From Streptomyces sp. NRRL S-340 (GTDB lineage Bacteria > Actinomycetota > Actinomycetes > Streptomycetales > Streptomycetaceae), in the NCBI RefSeq assembly GCF_000720185.1, contig NZ_JOIY01000020.1:117983-181982 (forward strand): 64,000 nt of DNA, given 5' to 3'. Shown here one piece after another: positions 42,394-50,650 of this stretch (positions within the stretch are counted from its first letter, which is position 1; every line of letters starts with the position of its first letter). The notes beneath the pieces were generated by a model. It saw only the letters and a list, made by a program, of their open reading frames with translations. It made no database searches and was not told where the DNA came from. Made by a program: the position numbers and the translations under genes.

Positions 42394-43227
42394 ATGACGG
42401 AGCGGCGGCAGACGGGCGGGGCGGCGGTGCTCGTGGTGGGGCTCCTGCTCTGCGCGGGCGCCACGGGGTGCTCCGCCAGAGGGGTGGCCGCCGAGGACGC
42501 GCGCGCCGCCGACGACCCGGTGCGCACCCTGCGGCAGGCCCCCGACGCCCTGCTGCGGGCGGGCACTTCGCAGACCCGCACGTCGATGGAGATGGCCGCC
42601 GGCGGGACCCGGGTGACGATCCGCGGCGAGGGCGCCTACGACTTCCGGGCGCAGCGCGGACAGCTGACCGTGATCCTGCCGCAGGACCCGGCCGGGAACT
42701 CCGGGCACCCGCCGATCGTGGAACTCCTCGCGCCGGGCGCGCTGTTCATGAAGAACCGGGGCGCGGGCGTACCGGCCGACAAGTGGGTGCGGGTGGAGAC
42801 GGCGACGCTGTCCGACGGCAACCTGGTCACCGGCGGGGCCACCGACCCGTTCGCCGCCGCCGAGGTGCTGCGCGGGACGCGGACGGCGACGTACGTGGGC
42901 CGTACGCGGGTCGCGGGTGTGGCGGTGCGGCACTACCGGGGCACCGCCGACCTCGCCGTGGCGGCCGGCGGAGCGTCGGCGGCCGGCGGGGGCGCGCTGC
43001 GGGCGGCGGCGAAAGGGTTCGCCACGCCCGCCGTCCCGTTCGACGCCTACCTCGACGACCAGGGCCGCATCCGCAAGCTCCGGCAGAGCTTCGCCTTCGT
43101 CAACGCCCGGCGGAAGGGCACGGTGGAGGTGTTCTCCACCACGCTGCTGTACGCCTTCGGGACGCCGGTGACCGTGACGCTCCCGCGCGCCCGGGACATC
43201 TACACGGGCCGGGTGGCCGAGAGGTGA
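42394..43227 (+). CDS. Secreted lipoprotein, LprG/LppX-like
   Basis: A 277-residue protein with a lipoprotein signal peptide (RRQTG, hydrophobic core GAAVLVVGLLLCAG, Cys in ATGCSARG at about 26). The mature part has the beta-rich pattern of actinobacterial LppX/LprAFG or LolA-like proteins: TSMEMAAGGTRVTIRGEGAYD, VAVRHYRGTADLAV and DAYLDDQGRIRKLRQSF. Such proteins bind lipids or glycolipids at the outer face of the membrane. The start at 42394 follows a weak GGGGGTAGG. No genetic partner is obvious. Confidence 0.8.
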   Translation: MTERRQTGGAAVLVVGLLLCAGATGCSARGVAAEDARAADDPVRTLRQAPDALLRAGTSQTRTSMEMAAGGTRVTIRGEGAYDFRAQRGQLTVILPQDPAGNSGHPPIVELLAPGALFMKNRGAGVPADKWVRVETATLSDGNLVTGGATDPFAAAEVLRGTRTATYVGRTRVAGVAVRHYRGTADLAVAAGGASAAGGGALRAAAKGFATPAVPFDAYLDDQGRIRKLRQSFAFVNARRKGTVEVFSTTLLYAFGTPVTVTLPRARDIYTGRVAER

Positions 43228-43357
43228 CCCGGTGGCACGGCCGGCGCGGGGGCCCGAAATGACCGGGGAACTAGCCCTTCCGTGCCATGCGCGGGCCGCG
43301 CGCGGCTCCCTACTCTAGGTCTGTTGTCGCCGAAGCCGGTGACGCAGAGACGAGGTG

Positions 43358-43534
43358 ATGCACGTGGCTCCGGTCGGCGGTACGGCGGTTCAGGACCACG
43401 TGGCCCTCGCCGAGATCGAACTGTGCGGCGAGCTGATCATCGCCGCCTCGGCGGCCCGGGAGCGGCTCAGCCTGGAGTACATCGACGAGGTGCTGAGGGT
43501 GACCGAGGAGCGACGGACCACCCCGAGCAGGTGA
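43358..43534 (+). CDS. 58-residue conserved hypothetical protein
   Basis: ATG at 43358, preceded by GAGGTG, opens a 58-residue frame to TGA 43532-43534. The sequence VGGTAVQDHVALAEIELCGE, then LIIAASAARERLSLEYIDEVL, is one I recall as a small conserved Streptomyces protein. It is helical and cytoplasmic with no known function. The gene is convergent with csoR (28-base gap). Lines of evidence: consistent codon use, clear start and remembered conservation. Confidence 0.75.
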   Translation: MHVAPVGGTAVQDHVALAEIELCGELIIAASAARERLSLEYIDEVLRVTEERRTTPSR

Positions 43535-43561
43535 TCCCCGTCACATCTGCGGCTCACCGCC

Positions 43562-43936
43562 TCACGTGCGCAGCAGCCGCCCGATGGCCTTGGTGGCCTC
43601 CTCGACCTTCGCGTCGATCTCCGCTCCGCCCTTGACGGCCGCGTCGGCGACGCAGTGCCGCAGGTGCTCCTCCAGCAGTTGCAGGGCGAAGGACTGCAAC
43701 GCCTTGGTGGAGGCGGACACCTGGGTGAGTATGTCGATGCAGTACGTGTCCTCGTCGACCATGCGCTGCAGCCCGCGGATCTGCCCCTCGATGCGGCGCA
43801 GCCGCTTGAGGTGCTCGTCCTTCTGGTGGTGGTAGCCGTACGTGGCGTGCCCGTCACCCGCGTTCTCGGGCGGTGCCGCGTCCTGCGCCCCGGCGCTCCC
43901 GGAGGGCGCCGTCGCGCCGGCCTCGGTGGTCGTCAT
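43562..43936 (-). CDS. csoR: CsoR, copper-sensing repressor
   Basis: A 124-residue CsoR/RcnR-family protein. A variable 35-residue N-terminus precedes the conserved helical core HLKRLRRIEGQIRGLQRMVD, then YCIDILTQVSASTKALQ and LLEEHLRHCVADA. The copper ligands of the Cys-His-Cys site are Cys in YCID, and His and Cys in EHLRHCV. It closely resembles S. lividans CsoR by memory. Apo-CsoR represses copper export genes and itself; Cu(I) releases it. ATG at 43936. A matching operator lies about 47 bases upstream. No copper exporter gene is adjacent. Confidence 0.92.
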   Translation of the reverse strand: MTTTEAGATAPSGSAGAQDAAPPENAGDGHATYGYHHQKDEHLKRLRRIEGQIRGLQRMVDEDTYCIDILTQVSASTKALQSFALQLLEEHLRHCVADAAVKGGAEIDAKVEEATKAIGRLLRT

Positions 43937-43982
43937 CGCGTCCTCCCGCTCGGAACGGAAAACAAACGGAAACCCAGGAGAC

Positions 43983-43999
43983 ATACCCCTGCCGGGTAT
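43983..43999. promoter_or_regulatory. CsoR operator
   Basis: ATACCC and GGGTAT are perfect arms separated by CTGCC, upstream of csoR. CsoR sites in Streptomyces are of the G-tract palindrome type (TACCCC...GGGGTA), so this is probably the autoregulatory operator. Confidence 0.75.
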
Positions 44000-44165
44000 A
44001 TCTTATCGAATTTCCCCGGGTACAAGGGCCCTTGGACCGCCCAGGACCGCCCCCGTGCCGACCACTGTGCCTGATGGGCGACACTGGGGGACGGCCCCTT
44101 AGCCGTGGCCGGATGATGCGCTTAGCATCACCCTGTCCGAAACCGATGCACCCCGAGGACCCCTT

Positions 44166-44786
44166 GTGCGCTTTCGTCTGACCCCCAGGGAGACGAGCTT
44201 CTACGACATGTTCGCCGCGTCCGCGGACAACATCGTCACGGGCTCGAAACTCCTGATGGAACTGCTCGGGGCGGACGCATCCGCCCGGGCCGAGATCGCA
44301 GAGCGTATGCGGGCCGCGGAACACGCAGGTGACGACGCCACGCATGCGATCTTCCACCAGCTGAACTCCTCGTTCATCACGCCCTTCGACCGCGAGGACA
44401 TCTACTCCCTCGCGTCGTCCCTGGACGACATCATGGACTTCATGGAGGAGGCCGTCGACCTGGTCGTCCTCTACAACGTCGAGGAACTGCCCAAGGGCGT
44501 CGAGCAGCAGATCGAGGTCCTGGCGCGGGCCGCCGAGCTGACCGCCGAGGCCATGCCGCACCTGCGGACCATGGACAACCTCACCGAGTACTGGATCGAG
44601 GTGAACCGCCTGGAGAACCAGGCGGACCAGATCCACCGCAAGCTGCTCGCCCACCTGTTCAACGGCAAGTACGACGCGATCGAGGTGCTGAAGCTCAAGC
44701 AGATCGTGGACGTACTGGAGGAGGCGGCGGACGCCTTCGAGCACGTGGCGAACACGGTGGAGACCATCGCGGTCAAGGAGTCCTGA
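44166..44786 (+). CDS. DUF47 (PhoU-like) accessory protein of the Pit transporter
   Basis: A 206-residue helical protein of the DUF47/UPF0111 family: RETSFYDMFAASADNIVTG, then AEHAGDDATHAIFHQLNSSF, TPFDREDIYSLASSLDDIMD and VDVLEEAADAFEHVANTVET. Such PhoU-like proteins bind metal clusters through paired Asp/Glu and regulate Pit-type phosphate uptake. The GTG start at 44166 follows GAGGA. It lies 7 bases upstream of pit, so both are cotranscribed. Confidence 0.9.
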   Translation: MRFRLTPRETSFYDMFAASADNIVTGSKLLMELLGADASARAEIAERMRAAEHAGDDATHAIFHQLNSSFITPFDREDIYSLASSLDDIMDFMEEAVDLVVLYNVEELPKGVEQQIEVLARAAELTAEAMPHLRTMDNLTEYWIEVNRLENQADQIHRKLLAHLFNGKYDAIEVLKLKQIVDVLEEAADAFEHVANTVETIAVKES

Positions 44787-44793
44787 GGCGTCC

Positions 44794-45792
44794 ATGGACA
44801 CCTTCGCTCTGGTTCTGACCATCCTGGTCGCGCTCGGCTTCGCGTACACCAACGGCTTCCACGACTCCGCCAACGCCATCGCCACCTCCGTCTCCACCCG
44901 CGCGCTCACCCCGCGCGCCGCGCTGGCGATGGCCGCGGTGATGAACCTCGCCGGCGCCTTCCTGGGCAGCGGCATCGCCAAGACGGTCAGCGAGGGGCTG
45001 ATCGACACCCCCACCGGCAGCAAGGGGATGGGGATCCTCTTCTCGGCGCTGCTGGGCGCCATCGTCTGGAACCTGGTCACCTGGTACTTCGGCCTGCCCT
45101 CGTCCTCCTCGCACGCCCTGTTCGGCGGGCTGGTCGGCGCGGCGCTCGCGGGCGGCACGACGGTGTACTGGTCCGGGGTGCTGGACAAGATCGTCACCCC
45201 GATGTTCCTGTCCCCGGTGGTCGGCCTGATCGTCGGTTACCTGGTCATGACGGCCATCATGTGGATCTTCCGCCGGACCAACCCGCACAAGGCCAAGCGC
45301 GGCTTCCGCATAGCGCAGACGGTCTCGGCGGCGGGCATGGCCCTCGGCCACGGTCTGCAGGACGCGCAGAAGACCATGGGCGTCGTCGTCATGGCGCTGG
45401 TCATCGGCGGCGTCGAGACCTACGGCGACCCGATCCCGGTGTGGGTGAAGCTGGTCTCCGCGCTGATGCTGTCCCTGGGCACCTACGCGGGCGGCTGGCG
45501 CATCATGCGCACCCTGGGCCGCAAGATCATCGAGCTGGACCCGCCGCAGGGCTTCGCCGCCGAGGCGACCGGCGCGTCGATCATGTTCGGCACCGCCTTC
45601 CTCTTCAAGGCCCCGATCTCCACCACCCACGTGATCACCTCGGCGATCATGGGCGTCGGCGCGACGAAGCGGGTCAACGCGGTGCGCTGGGGCGTGGCCA
45701 AGAACATCGTCCTCGGCTGGTTCATCACCATGCCGGCCGCGGCGATCGTCTCGGCCGTCGCGTTCTGGCTGATCGACCTCGCGTTCCTGTAG
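44794..45792 (+). CDS. pit: Pit-family low-affinity inorganic phosphate transporter
   Basis: A 332-residue polytopic membrane protein. The PiT signature occurs twice: GFAYTNGFHDSANAIATSV at residues 14-32, and GLGHGLQDAQKTMGV-like (MALGHGLQDAQKTMGVVVMA) near 185. It also has FGLPSSSSHALFGGLVGAAL and FKAPISTTHVITSAIMG, typical of PiT repeats. It imports metal-phosphate with protons. It is convergent with pstB, with a strong hairpin between, so low- and high-affinity phosphate uptake genes sit back to back. Confidence 0.95.
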   Translation: MDTFALVLTILVALGFAYTNGFHDSANAIATSVSTRALTPRAALAMAAVMNLAGAFLGSGIAKTVSEGLIDTPTGSKGMGILFSALLGAIVWNLVTWYFGLPSSSSHALFGGLVGAALAGGTTVYWSGVLDKIVTPMFLSPVVGLIVGYLVMTAIMWIFRRTNPHKAKRGFRIAQTVSAAGMALGHGLQDAQKTMGVVVMALVIGGVETYGDPIPVWVKLVSALMLSLGTYAGGWRIMRTLGRKIIELDPPQGFAAEATGASIMFGTAFLFKAPISTTHVITSAIMGVGATKRVNAVRWGVAKNIVLGWFITMPAAAIVSAVAFWLIDLAFL

Positions 45793-45817
45793 GCACCGCG
45801 GCGTGCGCAGCACGCAC

Positions 45818-45850
45818 AGGGCCCGCCCCCGTGAGCCGGGGGCGGGCCCT
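45818..45850. terminator. Bidirectional terminator between pit and pstB
   Basis: Fourteen-base perfect arms, 45818-45831 (AGGGCCCGCC...) and 45837-45850, with a 5-base loop TGAGC. It lies 26 bases after the pit stop and 53 bases after the pstB stop on the other strand; a short T-run (CCCTTCT) follows on the plus strand. Confidence 0.8.
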
Positions 45851-45902
45851 TCTGCGTCCTCGCGGTGGCACCGCCATGCAGCACCGCGAGGGGTCTTGGG
45901 GA

Positions 45903-46679
45903 TCAGCCGAAGCGGCCGGAGATGTAGTCCTCCGTGGCCTGCACCGACGGGTTGGAGAAGATCCGCTCGGTGTCGTCGATCTCGATCAGCCGGCCCGGCT
46001 GGCCCACGCCCGCCAGGTTGAAGAACGCCGTACGGTCCGAGACGCGCGCCGCCTGCTGCATGTTGTGCGTCACGATGACGATCGTGAAGCGTTCCTTCAG
46101 CTCGCCGATCAGGTCCTCGATGGCGAGGGTGGAGATCGGGTCCAGCGCGGAGCAGGGCTCGTCCATCAGCAGCACCTTCGGCTCCACCGCGATGGCGCGG
46201 GCGATGCACAGCCGCTGCTGCTGACCGCCGGACAGTCCCGCGCCCGGCTTGTTCAGACGGTCCTTGACCTCGTTCCAGAGGTTGGCGCCCTTGAGCGACT
46301 TCTCGACGACGTCGGTCAGCTCGCTCTTCTTGTAGTTGCCGTTCAGCCGCAGGCCCGCCGCCACGTTGTCGAAGATCGACATGGTGGGGAAGGGGTTGGG
46401 CCGCTGGAAGACCATGCCCACCTCGCGGCGGACGGAGACCGGGTCGATCCCGGCGCCGTACAGGTCCTCGGTGTCCAGCATCACCTTGCCCTCGACCCGG
46501 CCGCCGGGGGTGACCTCGTGCATCCGGTTCAGGGTCCGCAGGAACGTCGACTTGCCGCAGCCGGAGGGGCCGATGAAGGCCGTCACCGAACGCGGCTCGA
46601 CCGTCATCGAGATGTCCTCGATCGCCTTGTGGGAGCCGTAGTAGGCGGTGAGACCGCTCACGTCGATTCGCTTGGCCAT
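45903..46679 (-). CDS. pstB: Phosphate ABC transporter ATP-binding protein PstB
   Basis: A 258-residue ATPase with the PstB pattern: Walker [40 protein letters not shown], signature [20 protein letters not shown], Walker [20 protein letters not shown] and [12 protein letters not shown]. It energises high-affinity phosphate import. It is the last gene of pstSCAB, with a 91-base gap after pstA. The ATG at 46679 gives the conserved [10 protein letters not shown] start. Confidence 0.97.
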   Translation of the reverse strand: MAKRIDVSGLTAYYGSHKAIEDISMTVEPRSVTAFIGPSGCGKSTFLRTLNRMHEVTPGGRVEGKVMLDTEDLYGAGIDPVSVRREVGMVFQRPNPFPTMSIFDNVAAGLRLNGNYKKSELTDVVEKSLKGANLWNEVKDRLNKPGAGLSGGQQQRLCIARAIAVEPKVLLMDEPCSALDPISTLAIEDLIGELKERFTIVIVTHNMQQAARVSDRTAFFNLAGVGQPGRLIEIDDTERIFSNPSVQATEDYISGRFG

Positions 46680-46770
46680 GACTACTTCTTCACTTCCGTC
46701 TCAGTCGGCTGAGGGGTCGCCCAGCGACCGGCCACGCGGCGGGAGCCGCAGTTTGCAACGAGGGGCCCGG

Positions 46771-47823
46771 TCAACGAGGGGCCTTCCAGCGGGCGATGCC
46801 GCGGGCCGCCAGGTTGAGGATCATCACCGCGGCGATCAGGGTGAGCGAGGCCGCCCACGCACGGTCGTAGGCCGCGCCGGAACCCGCGCTGTTCGTGTAC
46901 TGCTGGTAGATGTACAGCGGCAGCGAGGACTGCGCCCCCTCGAAGGGGTCGGTGTTGATGAACGGGTTGCCGAACACCAGCAGCAGCACGGGAGCGGTCT
47001 CACCGGCGATCCGGGCGACGGCCAGCACGACGCCGGTGGTGATGCCGCCGACCGCGGTCGGCAGGACCACCTTCAGGATCGTGCGCCACTTCGGCACACC
47101 GAGGGCGAGCGACGCCTCCCGCAGCTCGTTCGGTACGAGCTTGAGCATCTCCTCGGTGGAACGGACCACGACCGGCATCATCAGGATGGCCAGCGCCAGC
47201 GAGCCGGCGAAACCGAACGGCTGCATCTTGAAGATCAGCATCAGGCTGAGGATGAACAGGCCCGCGACGATCGAGGGGATGCCGGTCATCACGTCGACGA
47301 AGAACGTCACCGCCCGCGCCAGGGCGCCGCGCCCGTACTCGACCAGGTAGATCGCGGTGAGCACACCGATCGGCGCGCCGATCACGGTGGCGAGACCGAC
47401 CTGCTCCAGGCTGCCGACGATGGCGTGGTAGATGCCGCCGCCCGGCTCGGTGTCGGCGACGACCCCCATGGAGTGGGACAGGAAGTAGAAGTCCAGGACC
47501 TTCACACCGCGCCGCACGGTCGTCCAGACCAGGGAGACCAGCGGCACCAGGGCGAGCAGGAAGGCGACCCAGACGAAGCTGGTGACCACCCGGTCCTTGG
47601 CCTGGCGGCGCCCCTCCACCCGGGCGGTGATGCCGTACGTGCCCAGCACGAAGAGGAGCGCGGCGATCAGGCCCCACTGCACCCGGCTGTGCAGGCCGCA
47701 GGCCAGACCGATGACGACGGCGACGGCGATCGAGCCGGCCGCGATGGCCCACGGGGCCCACCGCGGCATGCTGGCGCCGCGCAGGCTGCTGGAACGCTGG
47801 TCGGCGATGGCTGCGGTGCTCAT
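46771..47823 (-). CDS. pstA: Phosphate ABC transporter permease PstA
   Basis: A 350-residue membrane protein with six or more helices. The permease EAA-like loop reads ELREASLALGVPKWRTILKVVLP, and PstA-typical GGIYHAIVGSLEQVGLATVI and IVAGLFILSLM are present. The N-terminal 35 residues are a cytoplasmic tail. The ATG at 47823 overlaps the pstC stop by 4 bases. Confidence 0.95.
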   Translation of the reverse strand: MSTAAIADQRSSSLRGASMPRWAPWAIAAGSIAVAVVIGLACGLHSRVQWGLIAALLFVLGTYGITARVEGRRQAKDRVVTSFVWVAFLLALVPLVSLVWTTVRRGVKVLDFYFLSHSMGVVADTEPGGGIYHAIVGSLEQVGLATVIGAPIGVLTAIYLVEYGRGALARAVTFFVDVMTGIPSIVAGLFILSLMLIFKMQPFGFAGSLALAILMMPVVVRSTEEMLKLVPNELREASLALGVPKWRTILKVVLPTAVGGITTGVVLAVARIAGETAPVLLLVFGNPFINTDPFEGAQSSLPLYIYQQYTNSAGSGAAYDRAWAASLTLIAAVMILNLAARGIARWKAPR

Positions 47824-48833
47824 GCGTTGGCCCCCGAGTACTCCTTGCGGCGGGCGATGATCAGCCGGGCCGCGCCGTTGACCAGCAGGGTGATGACGAA
47901 CAGGACCAGGCCGGAGGCGATCAGCGCGTCACGGCCGAACTCGGTCGCCTCGCTGAACTTGCTGGCGATGTTCTGGGCGAAGGTGCCGCCGCCCGGGTCG
48001 AGCAGGCTGGCCTTGATGTCGAAGGTCGGCGAGAGCACGGTGGCGACGGCGATCGTCTCGCCGAGCGCGCGTCCGAGGCCGAGCATCGAGGCGGAGATCA
48101 CGCCGGAGCGGCCGAAGGGCAGCACCGCCATGCGGATGACCTCCCAGCGGGTGGCACCGAGGGCGAGCGCGGCCTCCTCGTGCATCCGGGGGGCCTGCCG
48201 GAAGACCTCACGGCTGACGTTGGTCACGATCGGCAGGATCATGATGGCGAGCAGGATGCCCACGGTGAGCATCGAGCGGGGTGCGCCGCCCTCCCAGGAG
48301 AAGATGCCGGTCCAGCCCAGGTAGTCGTTCAGCCAGCTGAACAGGCCGTCCAGGTTCGGTACGAGGACCAGGGCGCCCCACAGGCCGTAGACGATGGACG
48401 GCACGGCGGCGAGCAGGTCGATCACGTACGAGATCGGACCCCTCAGCCTGCGCGGGGCGTAGTGGGTGAGGAAGAGCGCGATGGCGACCGCGACCGGGAC
48501 CGCGACGACCATCGCGATCACCGAGGAGACCACCGTGCCGAAGGCCAGCACGGCGATGCCGAAGACCGGCGGCTGCACGCCGGTGTTCCACTCGAAGCCG
48601 GTCAGGAAGTTGCCGTGGTCCTTGCTGATGGCCAGGGACGCGCGGTAGGTGAGGAAGACCGCGATCGCGGCCATGATCGCGAGGAGCAGGATGCCCGATC
48701 CGCGGGAGAGCCCGAGGAAGATCCGGTCTCCGGGGCGGGTGGCGCCACGGCCGGCACGTCCGTGCTCGGCCGGGACGGGCCGGGGGGGAAGAGGCGGAGC
48801 GTCTGCGTCTGTCTGCTGTGTGGATATGTCCAT
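47820..48833 (-). CDS. pstC: Phosphate ABC transporter permease PstC
   Basis: A 337-residue membrane protein with a 45-residue Pro-rich cytoplasmic N-terminus, six helices, and the EAA-like loop MHEEAALALGATRWEVIRMAVLPF. PstC-typical IDLLAAVPSIVYGLWGALVL is also present. It pairs with PstA to form the channel. ATG at 48833. It lies about 100 bases downstream of pstS, a gap that often holds a processing or attenuation site after the highly expressed pstS, though I did not identify one. Confidence 0.95.
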   Translation of the reverse strand: MDISTQQTDADAPPLPPRPVPAEHGRAGRGATRPGDRIFLGLSRGSGILLLAIMAAIAVFLTYRASLAISKDHGNFLTGFEWNTGVQPPVFGIAVLAFGTVVSSVIAMVVAVPVAVAIALFLTHYAPRRLRGPISYVIDLLAAVPSIVYGLWGALVLVPNLDGLFSWLNDYLGWTGIFSWEGGAPRSMLTVGILLAIMILPIVTNVSREVFRQAPRMHEEAALALGATRWEVIRMAVLPFGRSGVISASMLGLGRALGETIAVATVLSPTFDIKASLLDPGGGTFAQNIASKFSEATEFGRDALIASGLVLFVITLLVNGAARLIIARRKEYSGANA

Positions 48834-48936
48834 CGGGTTCTCCGGTCTGCGGAGCCCTGCGCGGTGGAGGGCTCGTGGCGGCGGTGCACCGGACGGTGCG
48901 GCCCGGTCCCGGGGCGGGGACCGGACCGCACGCGGG

Positions 48937-50061
48937 TCAGCTCAGGCCCTCGATGGTGGTGCGGACCTTGCTGATGATCGCGTCGGGGATCGGCGCGTAG
49001 TCCTTCTGGGTGAGGACGTTCTGGCCGTCCTCGCTGGCGATGTAGCGCAGGAACGCCTTGGTGGCCGGCAGGGTGTCGGCCTTGTTGCCCTTGTCGCAGA
49101 CGATCTCGTAGGTGACCAGGACCATCGGGTACGCGCCCTCGGCCTTGGTGTTGTAGTTCAGCTGCAGCGACAGGTCCTTGCCGGTGCCCACGACCTTGGC
49201 GTCGCCGATGGCCTTGCTGGCGTTCTCGACGGTGGCCTTGACCGGGGCGGAGGCGCCGGTGTCGATGGCGACGGTGTGCACGTCCTTGGCGAACGACAGC
49301 TCGAAGTAGCCGATCGCGCCGTTGGTCTGCTTGACCTGCTGGGCCACACCGGAGGACTGCGGAGCGGCCTGGCCGCCCTGCGCCTGCCAGGCCTTGCCGC
49401 CCGAGTACTTCCAGTCGGCGGGCGCGGCGGCCTTCAGGTACTTGGTGAAGTTGTCGGTGGTGCCGGACTCGTCCGAGCGGTGGAACGCCTGGATCTTCAG
49501 GCTGGGCAGCTTCGCCTTGGGGTTCAGCTTCTTGATCTCCGGGGCGTCCCAGGTCTTGATCTTGTTGTCGAAGATCTTGGCGAGGGTCGGGGCGTCCAGG
49601 ACGAGGTCCTCCACGCCCGGGACGTTGTAGCCGACCGCGATCGGGCCGCCCACCATCGGCAGGTCGATGCCCTGACCGCCGGTGCAGACCTTCTTGGAGG
49701 CCTCGACCTCTTCGGGCTTCAGCGCGGAGTCGGAACCGGCGAAGGCGACCTGGCCCTGGCTGAACGCCGTGACACCGGCGCCGGAGCCGCCGCCCTTGTA
49801 GTTGATCTGCGTGCCGCAGGCCTGGCTGAACTGCTTGACCCAGGCGTCGATCGCGTTCTTCTGCGCGGAAGAGCCGTCCGCCAGCAGCTGGCCCTTGGCG
49901 CCGTCGCACTTGACGGAGCTGTTCGAGGCCGCGGTGCTGCTTCCTCCGCCGGCGTCGCCCTTGCCGGTGTCGTCCGAACCGCACGCCGTGAGGGCCAGGG
50001 CGCCGGAGACGGCGAGGACGCCGAGAGCGAGTGCCCGCCGGTTCTTGCGCTGAAGCTTCAC
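48937..50061 (-). CDS. pstS: Phosphate-binding lipoprotein PstS
   Basis: A 374-residue lipoprotein. The signal is RKNRRALALGVLAVSGALAL followed by the lipobox TACGSD. The mature protein has phosphate-binding loops LLADGSSAQ, FAGSDSAL and HRSDESGTTDNF, typical of PstS. It captures phosphate outside the membrane for PstCAB. The GTG at 50061 follows GGAAGGAA by about 9 bases. A PHO box lies about 135 bases upstream, so expression should rise in phosphate limitation through PhoP. Confidence 0.96.
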   Translation of the reverse strand: MKLQRKNRRALALGVLAVSGALALTACGSDDTGKGDAGGGSSTAASNSSVKCDGAKGQLLADGSSAQKNAIDAWVKQFSQACGTQINYKGGGSGAGVTAFSQGQVAFAGSDSALKPEEVEASKKVCTGGQGIDLPMVGGPIAVGYNVPGVEDLVLDAPTLAKIFDNKIKTWDAPEIKKLNPKAKLPSLKIQAFHRSDESGTTDNFTKYLKAAAPADWKYSGGKAWQAQGGQAAPQSSGVAQQVKQTNGAIGYFELSFAKDVHTVAIDTGASAPVKATVENASKAIGDAKVVGTGKDLSLQLNYNTKAEGAYPMVLVTYEIVCDKGNKADTLPATKAFLRYIASEDGQNVLTQKDYAPIPDAIISKVRTTIEGLS

Positions 50062-50193
50062 TTGAGGGAATTCCTTCCAGGAGCCGCCGTCCTGATCGGC
50101 GGCGTGCGAAGAGTGACTGGCACCGGCGCGCCGAGATGCGCGTCAGCACCGGTAAGGCCGAAATTAGGCAGAACAGGTGAAGCCGCCGATGGC

Positions 50194-50215
50194 CGGAAGT
50201 GAACGAGGGGTGAAC
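50194..50215 (-). promoter_or_regulatory. PHO box of pstS (two 11-base direct repeat units)
   Basis: On the minus strand GTTCACCCCTC (50205-50215) is followed directly by GTTCACTTCCG (50194-50204), matching the Streptomyces PhoP direct-repeat unit with core GTTCACC. A weaker third unit GCTTCACCTGT lies at about 50171-50182. A -10-like TAATTT lies at 50161-50166 in the right orientation. Confidence 0.85.
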
Positions 50216-50650
50216 CCCTGCCGACGGTGCGGTGAGGTCACGGAATGCTCACGGGGAGAACACGCCGAGATCCCGGAACCCCCCGCTCCGCGGCACCGCG
50301 ACGCGCCGGCGCCCGCCCCGCGCCCGCCCTACGGCCACCGTTCGGCCCCGGTCGCCGCCAGGGTCCCGCCGTCCCGCCCCGAGCGGCACCCGCGCCCGCC
50401 CCACTTCACGACCCGGGCCACCGCCCGCGCCCACCGCCCGCGCCCACCGTTCACCGCGCCGGTCGCCGCCGGCGTCGCGCAGACGGCGGAGGCCTCGGGG
50501 CGGCAGACCGGTGGCGGGCGGCGCGCGCCGGCTGCCCGCAGGGCCCGGGCGGCAGGGCAGCGGGCGCCCGGGAACGTTCCGTCTTCCTGGCGGGAACCCC
50601 CCGGGCCCCGTTGTCGTCTCGGTCCAAGGGGGCGACAGGAGGCGCGGAAC
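50216..50650. other. Intergenic region between pstS and the flavin oxidase
   Basis: These 435 bases hold the upstream part of the pstS promoter on the left. I see no gene; frames on both strands give Arg/Pro-rich low-complexity peptides. AGGAGG at 50637-50642 is the ribosome site of the next gene. Confidence 0.45.
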
